Shown here: positions 16,650-25,632 of the stretch, one piece after another
How positions within the stretch are numbered: position 1 is the stretch's first letter
Layout of the letters: the number at the start of each line of letters is the position of its first letter
Assembly: GCA_022842595.1 (NCBI GenBank)
Contig: JALHPF010000006.1
Span: forward strand, 1 to 64,000
DNA length: 64,000 nt
Reading direction: 5' to 3'
Source of the DNA: Rubrivivax sp.
GTDB taxonomy: Bacteria > Pseudomonadota > Gammaproteobacteria > Burkholderiales > Burkholderiaceae_C
Position numbers and translations under genes: made by a program
Notes under the pieces: model-generated
Database searches by the model: none
The model's input: the letters and a program-made list of their open reading frames with translations, nothing else
What the model was told of the DNA's origin: nothing

Positions 16650-17559
16650 CTCCTTGCTGCACGCCGCGGCGCTGGCCGCGACCGGCCATCAACGCTTCGT
16701 TGCCGGGGCACTGTACGTGGTGGCCACGCCCATCGGCAATCTCGCCGACATCACATTGCGCGCCATCCACCTGCTGTCGCGGGTGGACGCGGTGGCCTGT
16801 GAAGACACGCGCATGGCCGCGCAGCTGCTGGGTCACCTGGGCCTTCACAAGCCGCTGCTGGCGCTGCATGCGCACAACGAACAAGGCGCCAGCGCGGCGG
16901 TTCTGGCGCGTCTGGCGCAGGGCCAGGCCGTCGCGTACATCAGTGACGCCGGTACACCCGCGGTCAGCGATCCCGGCGCCGTGCTCGTGGCCCAGGCCGC
17001 GGCGGCGGGCTTCACGGTCGTGCCGGTGCCCGGCGCCAGCAGCGCATTGGCCGCGCTGTGCGTGGCCGGCGACACGGCGGGTGCGGGTTTCCGTTTTGTC
17101 GGCTTCCTGCCGGCCAAGGGTGGCGACCGTCGCACGGCCCTGGGGGCGGTGCTGACTGACGCCGGCACGCAGGTGCTGTTCGAGGCGCCGCACCGCATCG
17201 CCGAACTGCTGGCAGAACTGGCCGCGGCGCAGCCCGCACGCCGGGTGACGCTGGCGCGCGAGCTGACCAAGCAGTTCGAGACCATCGTCAGCCTGCCTGC
17301 GTCAGGCCTGCCAGCCTGGCTGGCTGCCGACGCGAACCGCAGCCGCGGCGAGTTTGTGCTGGTGCTGCACGCGCTGCCCGTGGCCGCCGTGGCCGAAGAC
17401 GCCGTGCCGGGCGCCGCCTTGCATGTGCTGCATGTGCTGCTGCGCGACCTGCCGCTGAAGCAGGCCGTGGCGCTGGCCGCCGAGATCAGCGGCGCGCCGC
17501 GCAAGGCCCTGTACCAGCAGGCCCTGGCCGAGCGCGACGCCGCCGACCCGCAGGCCTGA
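16636..17559 (+). CDS. rsmI: 16S rRNA (cytidine-1402 2'-O) methyltransferase RsmI
   Basis: SAM-dependent tetrapyrrole-methylase-fold enzyme that 2'-O-methylates C1402 in the decoding centre. Family blocks LYVVATPIGNLADITLRA, CEDTR, HNE, ISDAGTPAVSDPG, VPVPGASSALAAL, ETIVSLP and GEFVLVL are all present. The first in-frame start near the conserved N-terminus is GTG at 16636, giving 307 residues; the frame is open further upstream, but that part lies antisense to yraN and lacks conserved sequence. Confidence 0.95.
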   Translation: MTTDTSLLHAAALAATGHQRFVAGALYVVATPIGNLADITLRAIHLLSRVDAVACEDTRMAAQLLGHLGLHKPLLALHAHNEQGASAAVLARLAQGQAVAYISDAGTPAVSDPGAVLVAQAAAAGFTVVPVPGASSALAALCVAGDTAGAGFRFVGFLPAKGGDRRTALGAVLTDAGTQVLFEAPHRIAELLAELAAAQPARRVTLARELTKQFETIVSLPASGLPAWLAADANRSRGEFVLVLHALPVAAVAEDAVPGAALHVLHVLLRDLPLKQAVALAAEISGAPRKALYQQALAERDAADPQA

Positions 17560-17574
17560 GAGCCGCTGCCCGCG

Positions 17575-17592
17575 GCGCCGAGTCCTCGGCGC
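17575..17592. terminator. Hairpin between convergent rsmI and the small periplasmic gene
   Basis: GCGCCGAG and CTCGGCGC form a perfect 8-bp dyad with a 2-nt centre (effectively a 4-nt loop) in the 40-nt gap between two convergent genes. It has no T tract, so termination efficiency is uncertain; position is the main argument. Confidence 0.5.
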
Positions 17593-17599
17593 TAAGGGC

Positions 17600-17926
17600 T
17601 TAACGCCAATACCGCTGCTGGCGGTCGTGCTTCTGCCAGCGGATGTCGCGGCTCGCTGCGGTCTGCATCGCATGCAGGTGCTGGCGTTCACGCGCCGACA
17701 CCAGACCGTCGGCCTTGGCCTGGCGTTCGTAGCGCTGGATGCCGCGCTGTTGCTGGCGCAGGCGCAGCGTTTCGCGCGCCGTCAGCTGGCCGCTGGCCAC
17801 ACCTTGGTGGATGCGCTGGGTCTGTTGGGCCTGGCGCTCGTCGACACGCGGAGTGCCATGGGCCTGGGCTGCGGTGGTGGCCACGACAGCCAGGGCCAGG
17901 GCGATGAACGGGGTGCGCAGTGACAT
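17600..17926 (-). CDS. Small periplasmic helical protein of unknown function
   Basis: 108 residues with a Sec signal (cleavage after QAHG or TAAQA near residue 22). The mature part is a two-repeat helical hairpin: RQAQQTQRIHQGVASGQLTARE followed by ERQAKADGLVSARERQ, each with a G-x-L/V-[ST]-x-x-E turn reminiscent of EF-hand-like loops, then a basic tail rich in His, Lys and Arg. I recognise the pattern as common among hypothetical proteins of Proteobacteria but know no function. AAGGAA lies 8 nt upstream of the ATG at 17926, which decides the start. Confidence 0.85.
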   Translation of the reverse strand: MSLRTPFIALALAVVATTAAQAHGTPRVDERQAQQTQRIHQGVASGQLTARETLRLRQQQRGIQRYERQAKADGLVSARERQHLHAMQTAASRDIRWQKHDRQQRYWR

Positions 17927-18116
17927 GGTGGGTTCCTTTCGGTGGGCTCGGTGGGGACACCTCCACAACGCCCCCTGGCCGCCACCCGCGCACCGGTGTT
18001 CGGTGAAGCCCCGGTAAAGAAGTGCTGCTCGCCCGGCCTGCGGTGTGGGCAGGGGGCGGCTCCTACAATCAGACCCTGTTTTTCAGCCATCGCTCAGCCT
18101 GCTGGGACGCCCGAAC

Positions 18117-19592
18117 ATGATCACCCGTGAACCGACGATCGAACGCCTGGCCATTGCCGACAAGCTGATGCTCGAACCCTTCGGCATCACCGAAGCGTCG
18201 TTGGCACAGGCACTGGGCGCCATCCGCGAACACCGCGTCGACGACGCCGACCTGTACTTCCAGACCACCCGCCACGAAGGCTGGAGCCTCGAGGAAGGCA
18301 TCGTCAAGAGCGGCAGCTTCAGCATCGACCAGGGCGTGGGCGTGCGCGCCGTGGCCGGCGAGAAGACGGCCTTCGCCTATAGCGACGACCTCAGCGTCGA
18401 AGCCCTGATGGACGCTGCCCGAACCGTGCGCACCATCGCCGCGGCCGGGCAGGACAAGCGCGTGAAGCTGCAGCGCGCGCCGCGCGTGGCTTCGATCCGC
18501 ACGCTGTACGCGCCCACCGACCCCATCGCCACGCTCGACAGCACGCAGAAGGTGGCCTTGCTGGAACGCGTGGAGAAGATGGCCCGCGCCAAGGACCCGC
18601 GCGTGGCGCAGGTGATGGCCAGCCTGGGTGCCGAATACGACGTGGTGCTCGTGGCCCGCGCCGACGGCACCCGCGCTGCCGACGTGCGCCCGCTGGTGCG
18701 CCTGAACGTGACCGTGATCGCCGAGCAGAAGGTGGGCGGGCAGGTGCGGCGCGAGGTCGGCAACGGCGGCGGCGGCGGCCGCTTCGGCCTGGGCTACTTC
18801 ACCGACGCCATGCTGCAAAGCTACGTCGACCACGCCGTGCATGCCGCGCTGACCAACCTGGACAGCCGCCCGGCACCCGCTGGCGACATGACCGTGGTGC
18901 TCGGCCCGGGCTGGCCCGGCGTGCTGCTGCACGAGGCCGTGGGCCATGGCCTGGAAGGCGACTTCAACCGCAAGGGCAGCAGCACCTTCGCCGGCCGCAT
19001 CGGCCAGCGCGTGGCGTCCAAGGGCGTCACGGTGCTCGACGACGGCACCCTGCCCGACCGCCGCGGCAGCCTGAACGTCGACGACGAGGGCCATGCCAGC
19101 CAGCGCAACGTGCTCATCGAGGACGGCATCCTGCGCGGCTACATCCAGGACAGCATGAACGCCCGCCTGATGGGCGTGAAGCCCACCGGCAACGGCCGCC
19201 GCGAAAGCTACGCCCACCTGCCGATGCCGCGCATGACCAATACCTACATGCTGGCCGGCGACAGGAAGCCCGAGGAAATCGTGGCCAGCATCAAGCGCGG
19301 CCTGTACGCCACGAACTTCGGCGGCGGCCAGGTCGACATCACCAGCGGCAAATTCGTGTTCTCGGCGAGCGAGGCCTACTGGGTCGAGAACGGCAAGATC
19401 CTGTATCCGGTGAAGGGCGCCACGATCATCGGCAACGGCCCCGAGGCGATGACCCGGGTCAGCATGATCGGCAACGATCTGCAGCTCGACACCGGCGTCG
19501 GCGTCTGCGGCAAGGAAGGCCAGAGCGTGCCGGTGGGCGTGGGCCAGCCGACGCTGCGCATCGAGAGACTGACGGTGGGCGGCACCGCTTGA
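18117..19592 (+). CDS. tldD: Metalloprotease TldD
   Basis: 491-residue TldD/PmbA family zinc metallopeptidase. The HExxxH motif is HEAVGH at 272-277, with the conserved GLEGDFNRKGSS after it and the C-terminal GKFVFSASEAYWVENGK block. With TldE/PmbA it forms a heterodimeric chamber that degrades unfolded peptides and processes microcin-type precursors. tldE is not in the window. The ATG at 18117 matches the family N-terminus. The stop overlaps the TTG start of ilvA. Confidence 0.97.
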   Translation: MITREPTIERLAIADKLMLEPFGITEASLAQALGAIREHRVDDADLYFQTTRHEGWSLEEGIVKSGSFSIDQGVGVRAVAGEKTAFAYSDDLSVEALMDAARTVRTIAAAGQDKRVKLQRAPRVASIRTLYAPTDPIATLDSTQKVALLERVEKMARAKDPRVAQVMASLGAEYDVVLVARADGTRAADVRPLVRLNVTVIAEQKVGGQVRREVGNGGGGGRFGLGYFTDAMLQSYVDHAVHAALTNLDSRPAPAGDMTVVLGPGWPGVLLHEAVGHGLEGDFNRKGSSTFAGRIGQRVASKGVTVLDDGTLPDRRGSLNVDDEGHASQRNVLIEDGILRGYIQDSMNARLMGVKPTGNGRRESYAHLPMPRMTNTYMLAGDRKPEEIVASIKRGLYATNFGGGQVDITSGKFVFSASEAYWVENGKILYPVKGATIIGNGPEAMTRVSMIGNDLQLDTGVGVCGKEGQSVPVGVGQPTLRIERLTVGGTA

Positions 19593-20803
19593 AGGCGGCG
19601 GCGGTCAGCTTCGAGGACATCGAGGCCGCTGCCGTTCGGCTGCAGGGCCAGGTGCTGGACACCCCTTGCGTCGAAAGCAAGACGCTGGGCCAGATCGTCG
19701 GCGCACGCGTCTTCCTGAAGTTCGAGAACCTGCAGTTCACGGCTTCGTTCAAGGAACGCGGCGCGCTGAACAAGCTGTCGACCCTGATCGAGAGCGGCCA
19801 GCCGATCCTGGGCGTGATCGCCGCCTCGGCCGGCAACCACGCCCAGGGCGTGGCCCACCACGCGCAACGCCTGGGGCTGCGCGCCGTGATCGTGATGCCG
19901 CAGCACACGCCCACGGTGAAGGTCGAGCGTACCCGCGGCTTCGGCGCCGAAGTGGTGCTGCATGGCGACAGCTTCGACGACGCCCGCGAACATGCGCTGC
20001 AGCTGGCTGCCACGCAGGGGCTGACCTTCGTCCACCCGTTCGACGATGTCGACGTCATCGCCGGCCAGGGCACCATCGGCATCGAGATGCTGAAGGCCCA
20101 GCCCGAACTCGATGTGCTGGTGGTCGCGGTGGGCGGCGGCGGCTTGATCAGCGGCATCGCCACGGCGGCGCGCCACCTGAAGCCGGGCATCGAGATCGTG
20201 GGCGTGCAGACCTCGCGATTCCCGGCGATGGTGAATGCCATCAAGGGCACGAGCCATGCCCAGGGCGCGAGCACCATCGCCGAAGGCATCGCGGTGGGCC
20301 AGCCCGGGAAGATCACGCGTGAACTCATCCGCGAGCGCGTCGACGACCTGGTGCTGGTCGACGAAGGCGACATCGAGCAGGCCGTGTTGATGCTGCTGGA
20401 GATCGAGAAGACCGTCAGCGAAGGGGCCGGGGCCGCCGGCCTGGCCGCACTGCTGAAGGACCCGTCGCGGTTTGCCGGCAAGCGCGTGGGCCTGGTGCTG
20501 TGCGGCGGCAACATCGACCCGCTGCTGCTGGCCGCCATCATCGAGCGCGGCATGGTGCGCGCCGGCCGGCTGGCACGCATCCGTGTCGGCGCCCGCGACA
20601 CCCCCGGCGTGCTGGCGCGCATCACCGCCGTGGTCGGCGCGGCGGGTGCGAACATCGACGAAGTGCACCACCAGCGCGCCTTCAGCACCTTGAGCGCGCA
20701 GAACGTCGAGGTCGAACTCGTGCTGCAGACGCGCAACCCGGCGCATGTGGCCGAAGTGGTGGCCGCCTTGCAGGCCGCAGGCTTTGCGGCCTCGGGGTAC
20801 TGA
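19589..20803 (+). CDS. ilvA: Threonine ammonia-lyase with ACT domain
   Basis: PLP enzyme (404 residues) that converts threonine to 2-oxobutanoate and ammonia. The PLP lysine is Lys55 in ASFKERGAL, the phosphate-binding loop is VGGGGLISG, and a C-terminal ACT-like domain (RIRVGARDTPGVLARITAVV) is present. This is the shorter catabolic/biosynthetic type rather than the two-ACT IlvA of E. coli. The only suitable start is TTG at 19589, which overlaps the tldD stop (TTGA), so translation probably depends on tldD. Confidence 0.93.
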   Translation: MKAAAVSFEDIEAAAVRLQGQVLDTPCVESKTLGQIVGARVFLKFENLQFTASFKERGALNKLSTLIESGQPILGVIAASAGNHAQGVAHHAQRLGLRAVIVMPQHTPTVKVERTRGFGAEVVLHGDSFDDAREHALQLAATQGLTFVHPFDDVDVIAGQGTIGIEMLKAQPELDVLVVAVGGGGLISGIATAARHLKPGIEIVGVQTSRFPAMVNAIKGTSHAQGASTIAEGIAVGQPGKITRELIRERVDDLVLVDEGDIEQAVLMLLEIEKTVSEGAGAAGLAALLKDPSRFAGKRVGLVLCGGNIDPLLLAAIIERGMVRAGRLARIRVGARDTPGVLARITAVVGAAGANIDEVHHQRAFSTLSAQNVEVELVLQTRNPAHVAEVVAALQAAGFAASGY

Positions 20804-20835
20804 ACCCGCAGCGTCGCAGCGCTCGCCGGCCCTGC

Positions 20836-22044
20836 CTAGACACCACGCAAGGCACGCCAGGCCAGCGGCAGCGCCAGCACCGACACCACCACACCCACCG
20901 CCGCGGCGCCGGGCCAGCCCCAGGCGCCGACACCGGCGGCCATGACCGGCGGGCCCAGCAGTGAGCCGCTGGCGCCGAACTGCGTGAGCAGGCCATTGGC
21001 TCGCACCAGCTGGCCGGCGTCGCCTACGACGCGCGGCAGCGCCGCAAACGCCAGGCTGGCGAACACACCACCCAGCACATTGATGGCCACGGCCAGCACC
21101 ACGGCCCAGGTGGCGTCGGGCCGCGCCGCGAACACGCCCGAGGCCAGCACGGCCGGCAGCGCCAGCGCCAGCAGGCCGGGCCAGCGGGCCGGCCAGTGGC
21201 GCCGCAGCAGCACGGCGCCCAGCGCACTGCCGAGCACGGCCGACAGCGACGCCAGGCCCGTCCACTGACCGGCCGCGGCCGGCGTGAGGCCGGCGCCCTG
21301 CACCAGCAGCGTCGGCAGCAGGCCGATGACGCCGACGGCAAACAGGGCGAACAAGCCGAAGCTCAGCGCCAGGCACCAGGCGGCGGCGCCGACACGGGCC
21401 GGTGCCCGCAGTGGTGGCGAGGCCGCTGTCGGCTTGTGCTCATCATCGCTTGTGCCGCGCCAGGCCACGGCCAGCGCCAGCGCCGTGGCCAGCAGCCCGC
21501 CAGCCAGCAGCGCACCGCGCCAGCCCAGCGGCACGGCCGCCGCGGCCGCAGCGCTGGCGCCGAAGGCCAGCCCGGCAGGCACGAAGGTGCTCCACAGGCT
21601 CATCGCCAGTGCCTGCGTGCGCGGCCCGGCGGCAGCGGTCAGCCGCGCGATCAGCACCGGCGCGGACACCGTGATGCCCAGGTAGCCGGCGGCTTCCAGC
21701 ACACGCCAGCCCATGAGGCCAGCAGCGCTGGCCGCGCTGGCGCTACCCAGACCGGCCAGGGCCAGGGCGGCCAAGCCCCACTTCAGTGTGCGCCACAAGC
21801 CGCAGCGCTGAGCCAGCACGCCAGCCACTGCGCCGAGCGTGGCGCCGCCGACCTCGATCAGCGACACCGCCCAGGCCGCCCCTGCCAGCGACAGGCCGAG
21901 TGCGGGCGTGATCACCGGTGCCAGGGCCGACAGCTTGCCCAGTTGCGCCGCGGCCATCAGCCCGGCGCCATAGAGCAGCCACACGGCAGGCCAGACGCGC
22001 GCCGGGGGATTCAGGCCGACGAGGGCGGGGCGTTGGAATGTCAT
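20836..22044 (-). CDS. MFS transporter (CynX/NimT-like)
   Basis: 402-residue integral membrane protein with about 12 hydrophobic helices in two halves joined by a loop around residues 200-215 (RGTSDDEHKPTAASPP). The arrangement is that of cyanate/nitroimidazole-type MFS members, though substrate cannot be inferred. It is convergent with ilvA and divergent from the aroG leader, whose promoter region overlaps its own. Confidence 0.85.
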   Translation of the reverse strand: MTFQRPALVGLNPPARVWPAVWLLYGAGLMAAAQLGKLSALAPVITPALGLSLAGAAWAVSLIEVGGATLGAVAGVLAQRCGLWRTLKWGLAALALAGLGSASAASAAGLMGWRVLEAAGYLGITVSAPVLIARLTAAAGPRTQALAMSLWSTFVPAGLAFGASAAAAAAVPLGWRGALLAGGLLATALALAVAWRGTSDDEHKPTAASPPLRAPARVGAAAWCLALSFGLFALFAVGVIGLLPTLLVQGAGLTPAAAGQWTGLASLSAVLGSALGAVLLRRHWPARWPGLLALALPAVLASGVFAARPDATWAVVLAVAINVLGGVFASLAFAALPRVVGDAGQLVRANGLLTQFGASGSLLGPPVMAAGVGAWGWPGAAAVGVVVSVLALPLAWRALRGV

Positions 22045-22075
22045 GGTGGGCCGGAGCTTAGGCGCAGCGGGCCCG

Positions 22076-22084
22076 TGCTACATT
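22076..22084 (+). promoter_or_regulatory. Candidate extended -10 promoter for the aroG leader
   Basis: TG-C-TACATT matches the extended -10 pattern TGnTATAAT at most positions. If used, transcription would begin near 22090-22092, at or next to the leader ATG. A matching -35 element is weak. Alternatives further upstream would lie inside the divergent MFS gene's 5' region. Confidence 0.4.
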
Positions 22085-22091
22085 TCGCTCC

Positions 22092-22166
22092 ATGCGTTCA
22101 GCAGCGTTCTATTTTTCGAGCTTTTGGTTCTCGCACCGCACGGCGGCTGGAGAGGCAAACGCGTAG
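22092..22166 (+). CDS. Aromatic-rich leader peptide of the aroG attenuator
   Basis: 24-codon open frame beginning MRSAAFYFSSFWF and ending ...GEANA before TAG. Residues 6-13 hold four Phe, one Tyr and one Trp, the hallmark of a ribosome-stalling leader peptide. It lies between the divergent MFS gene and aroG and is followed by an intrinsic terminator. No Shine-Dalgarno precedes the ATG, and the candidate -10 is only about 8 nt away, so the leader may be translated from a leaderless transcript, as reported for trpL of some alphaproteobacteria. Confidence 0.82.
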   Translation: MRSAAFYFSSFWFSHRTAAGEANA

Positions 22167-22192
22167 CTGAAAAGATCGCGCCCCGAACCCAG

Positions 22193-22221
22193 AAAACCGC
22201 CGGCACCCCCGGCGGTTTTTT
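22193..22221 (+). terminator. Intrinsic terminator of the aroG attenuator
   Basis: AAAACCGCCGG and CCGGCGGTTTT form a perfect 11-bp stem around the 5-nt loop CACCC, ending in a run of six T. The competing segment CGGCGG at 22141-22146, inside the 3' part of the leader frame, is complementary to CCGCCG at 22197-22202 and could form an antiterminator when a ribosome stalls upstream at the aromatic codons. Confidence 0.88.
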
Positions 22222-22274
22222 CTTGTCCGCCCCATGTTCGACCCTACCCGCAGCCTCCCGAAGAAAGCCCCGTC

Positions 22275-23408
22275 ATGAGCCCGAAGCACGTCACCGCCGC
22301 TGCCCCCGCCAACGAGCGACTGGCCCTTTCCGAGAAGACCAGCCAGACCGATGACCAGCGCATCCGCGACGTCACGCCGCTGCCGCCGCCGGAACACCTG
22401 ATCCGCTTCTTCCCGATTGCCGGCACGCCGGTGGAAGCGCTGATCTCGAACACCCGCGGCGCCATCCGAAACATCATGGGCGGGCAGGACGACCGGCTGC
22501 TGGTGATCATCGGCCCCTGCTCGATCCACGACCCGGCGGCGGCGCTGGAGTACGCGCGCAAGCTCAAGGCCGAACGCGAGCGCCATGCCGGCGAGCTGGA
22601 AATCGTCATGCGCGTGTACTTCGAGAAGCCGCGCACCACGGTCGGCTGGAAGGGACTGATCAACGACCCGTACCTGGACGAGAGCTATCGCATCCACGAA
22701 GGCCTGCGCATCGCGCGACAGCTGCTGGTGGACATCAACCGGCTGGGCATGCCGGCGGGCAGCGAATTCCTGGACGTGATCAGCCCGCAGTACATCGGCG
22801 ACCTGATCAGCTGGGGCGCGATCGGCGCGCGCACCACCGAAAGCCAGGTGCACCGTGAACTGGCCAGTGGCCTGTCTGCCCCGGTGGGTTTCAAGAACGG
22901 CACCGACGGCAACATCAGAATAGCGACCGACGCGATCCAGGCTGCGGCACGCCCGCACCATTTCCTGTCGGTCCACAAGAACGGGCAGGTCGCCATCGTC
23001 GAGACCAAGGGCAACAAGGACTGCCACGTCATCCTGCGCGGCGGCAAGGAACCGAACTACGACGCCGCCAGCGTGGCCGCGGCCTGCAAGGAGATCGAAG
23101 CCGCCAAGTTGCCCTGCCGGCTGATGGTGGACGCCAGCCATGCCAACAGCAGCAAGCAGCACCAGCGCCAGATCGAAGTGATGAAGGACGTGGGCGCGCA
23201 GCTGGCCGGCGGCAATCGCTGCATCTTTGGCGTCATGGTCGAAAGCCACCTGCAGGGTGGGGCGCAGAAGTTCACGCCCGGCAAGGACGACCCGGCAAAG
23301 CTGGTGCACGGCCAGTCGATCACCGACGCCTGCATCGACTGGAACGACAGCGTCGGCCTGCTGCAGGGCCTGGCTGATTCGGTCAAGGCACGGCGGCTTC
23401 GCGCTTGA
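22275..23408 (+). CDS. aroG: 3-deoxy-7-phosphoheptulonate synthase (class I)
   Basis: First enzyme of the shikimate pathway, condensing phosphoenolpyruvate and erythrose 4-phosphate. It has 377 residues, the length of AroF/AroG/AroH. Conserved blocks include IIGPCSIHDP, RVYFEKPRTTVGWKG, GSEFLD, GARTTESQ, HRELASGLS, KNGTDG, DASHANS and GVMVESHL. Allosteric preference (Phe, Tyr or Trp) cannot be read with confidence. The ATG at 22275 lies behind a GAAGAAAG stretch. Expression is probably controlled by the upstream attenuator. Confidence 0.97.
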   Translation: MSPKHVTAAAPANERLALSEKTSQTDDQRIRDVTPLPPPEHLIRFFPIAGTPVEALISNTRGAIRNIMGGQDDRLLVIIGPCSIHDPAAALEYARKLKAERERHAGELEIVMRVYFEKPRTTVGWKGLINDPYLDESYRIHEGLRIARQLLVDINRLGMPAGSEFLDVISPQYIGDLISWGAIGARTTESQVHRELASGLSAPVGFKNGTDGNIRIATDAIQAAARPHHFLSVHKNGQVAIVETKGNKDCHVILRGGKEPNYDAASVAAACKEIEAAKLPCRLMVDASHANSSKQHQRQIEVMKDVGAQLAGGNRCIFGVMVESHLQGGAQKFTPGKDDPAKLVHGQSITDACIDWNDSVGLLQGLADSVKARRLRA

Positions 23409-23417
23409 GGTCTGGCG

Positions 23418-24527
23418 TCACAGCGGCAATCGCACCCCGGCTTCGACCTTGAACAAGCGGGCGGCGCCACCCGCCGCCGCCGGCAGGCACAGGCCGTAGC
23501 GGAAGGGGCCTGCCTCGCGGCCAGGGAATTCGAAGCGCAGGTCGCGGAACAGCGCACAGCGCTGGCCGGCCGTGTCGGTGGCCTCGATCAGCGCCGGCGT
23601 CTGCGCGAACCAGCGGAAGAAGCGGAAGTCCGGGTGCGCCCAGGCTTCCTGCTGAACCCAGGCCGGCGTGCCGGCTTCGCCGAAGCGCGGCACGCGCGAC
23701 CACATGGCCTGGTCGGCCGGCGCATAGGGCGCCGAAAAGCGGCGCACGAAGGCCGGCGGGAACAGCGCCGGGGCCTCCGGATCCAGCGCCGCGGTGCGCC
23801 GCGTGTTCACGTGGGCGACGTGGTAATTGCGCCCGTCGAAGACCGACAGCGTCCAGTTGAAGGGCGAGGCCGGGCGCGGCATCACCACCACTTCAGGTGC
23901 GGCGATGCCCTGGGCGCGGGCGTAGCGCGCCGCGATCTCTTCGGCTTCCTGCTGCCCCGTCCAGGCCAGCCCGACCCAGCCGATGGCGGCAGCCAGCCCC
24001 AGCGCGGCCGGCCAGCGCCGGCGCGGGAACATGGCGGCCAGCGCCAGGCCGGCCAGCAGGAAGCCGCTGAAGACCAGGTCGATGATGAACATCGAGCCCA
24101 GGCCGAAGCGGCGGTCGGACAGCGGCTGCAGCAGCATCGTGCCGAACTGGGTGATCCAGTCGCCGGCGATGTGGATGCCGATGCCGCCTGCGGCCAGCGC
24201 GAAGAAGGTCTTCCAGGCGCCCGGCGCGCCGCGGGTGTTGGCAAAGCAGCGCGTCATCAGCCAGGCCACGGCCGCCGCCCACAGCGGCAGCATCAATACC
24301 GAATGCGTGATGCCGCGGTGCTGTGTGAGGTAGGCGATGTCGCCAAAAGCCTGGGCGACGGCGTCGATGTCGGGGAAGGCACCGGCCACGGTGCCGACCA
24401 GCACACATTGCCAGAGCTTGGGTGGCTGGGGTTGAACAGCGGAGTGGGTGCTCGCAACCGTTTCATGGCGTACGACCATCAGCCGGGCCAGCAGGGCACC
24501 TGAAAGTGCGTGGGTCAGGGTGTCCAT
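23418..24527 (-). CDS. YdjM-like membrane-bound metal-dependent hydrolase family protein (DUF457-like)
   Basis: 369 residues. The N-terminal MDTLTHALSGALLARL, GAFPDID and HRGITHS blocks define the family of inner-membrane proteins related to LexA-regulated YdjM; about five to six hydrophobic helices span residues 35-215. The C-terminal part (about 230-369) is soluble, with no motif I recognise. Actual hydrolase activity is unproven for the family. It is convergent with aroG and divergent from the MBL gene. Confidence 0.87.
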   Translation of the reverse strand: MDTLTHALSGALLARLMVVRHETVASTHSAVQPQPPKLWQCVLVGTVAGAFPDIDAVAQAFGDIAYLTQHRGITHSVLMLPLWAAAVAWLMTRCFANTRGAPGAWKTFFALAAGGIGIHIAGDWITQFGTMLLQPLSDRRFGLGSMFIIDLVFSGFLLAGLALAAMFPRRRWPAALGLAAAIGWVGLAWTGQQEAEEIAARYARAQGIAAPEVVVMPRPASPFNWTLSVFDGRNYHVAHVNTRRTAALDPEAPALFPPAFVRRFSAPYAPADQAMWSRVPRFGEAGTPAWVQQEAWAHPDFRFFRWFAQTPALIEATDTAGQRCALFRDLRFEFPGREAGPFRYGLCLPAAAGGAARLFKVEAGVRLPL

Positions 24528-24650
24528 CGGCTCCAGATCGGGAAAGGAAAACCACCTATCTTGCCGGGGAAATCAATAGCTTTACTGCATGTAGTGGCGT
24601 TGGGGCCGATCATCCGCGGCTTCCCCACCTTCCTCAGCCGGAGACCCACC

Positions 24651-25622
24651 ATGTTCAACCGTCGCCAGTTTCTCGGCGCTGCCGCCACCGGCGCCGCCGT
24701 CTATGCCGCCGGCGCCTTCACACCCATGTGGGCGCAGAACGCTCCGAACTTCGGTACGCCCAGCCTGCCGAGCCCGGGCTTCCGGCGCGTCAAGATGGGC
24801 GACGTGGAGATCATCGCGTTGATCGACGGCATCACCCGCCGGCCGTTGGGTGAGGAATTCGTGGCCAACGCGCCGCTGTCGGAAGTGCGGGCGCTGCTGA
24901 GTTCGCAGAACCTGTCGCCCGACTACGTCGACGTGCCCTACACGCCCTTCCTGGTGGTGGCCGGCAACCGCCGCATCCTGATGGACACCGGCCTGGGCGA
25001 ATTCGGCGGCCCGACCACCGGCAAGCTGCTGGAGAACCTGGCTGCCGCCGGCTTCAAGCCCGGCGACATCGACACGGTGCTGATCAGCCACTACCACGGT
25101 GACCACATCAACGGCCTGCGCAACAAGGCCGGCGAGTTCGTATTCAGCAAGGCCAAGGTGATGGTGCCGGCGGGTGAACATGCCTATTGGACCGACACCA
25201 CCCGTGCCGCCGCGGCGGCCGGCGGCCGCATGAAGGGCCTGTTCGACAACGTCCAGCGCACCTTCGGCAGCATGCCCGAAGGCATGCTGGTGCCGTTCCA
25301 GCCGGGGGCCGAGGTGGCGCCGGGCATCAAGTCGGTGGCCGCCTACGGGCACACGCCGGGCATGTCGATGTTCGAGGTGAGCTCGGCTGGGCAGACCTTC
25401 ACCTTCCTGGCCGACCTGACCAACATCCCGGCGCTGTTCGCACGAAACCCCGACTGGGCCGTCAGCTTCGACATGGACCCGGTGATGGCGCGGCAGACGC
25501 GCCGTGCCACCTTCGAGCGCATCGTCGCGGCCAAGGGCATGGTCGGCGGCTTCCACTTCCCGTTCCCGGCGCTGGGGCAGATGGCCGCTTCCGGCAGCGG
25601 CTACGCCTTCCAGCCGGCCTGA
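24651..25622 (+). CDS. Exported MBL-fold metallo-hydrolase
   Basis: 323 residues. The N-terminus NRRQFLGAAATGAAVYAAG is a Tat-like signal (twin Arg in NRRQF). The metallo-beta-lactamase motif SHYHGDH and a downstream metal-binding GHTPGM histidine are present, together with an Asp in FLADL. These are zinc hydrolases of very diverse substrates (lactones, thioesters, phosphodiesters), so the reaction is not assignable. GGAG precedes the ATG by about 8 nt and excludes the longer upstream frame. Confidence 0.92.
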   Translation: MFNRRQFLGAAATGAAVYAAGAFTPMWAQNAPNFGTPSLPSPGFRRVKMGDVEIIALIDGITRRPLGEEFVANAPLSEVRALLSSQNLSPDYVDVPYTPFLVVAGNRRILMDTGLGEFGGPTTGKLLENLAAAGFKPGDIDTVLISHYHGDHINGLRNKAGEFVFSKAKVMVPAGEHAYWTDTTRAAAAAGGRMKGLFDNVQRTFGSMPEGMLVPFQPGAEVAPGIKSVAAYGHTPGMSMFEVSSAGQTFTFLADLTNIPALFARNPDWAVSFDMDPVMARQTRRATFERIVAAKGMVGGFHFPFPALGQMAASGSGYAFQPA

Positions 25623-25632
25623 CGGGTCAACC

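Noticed and set aside
19376..21376. Long minus-strand open frame across ilvA and tldD
   Set aside because: It is antisense to two genes with complete catalytic motifs and has low-complexity translation.
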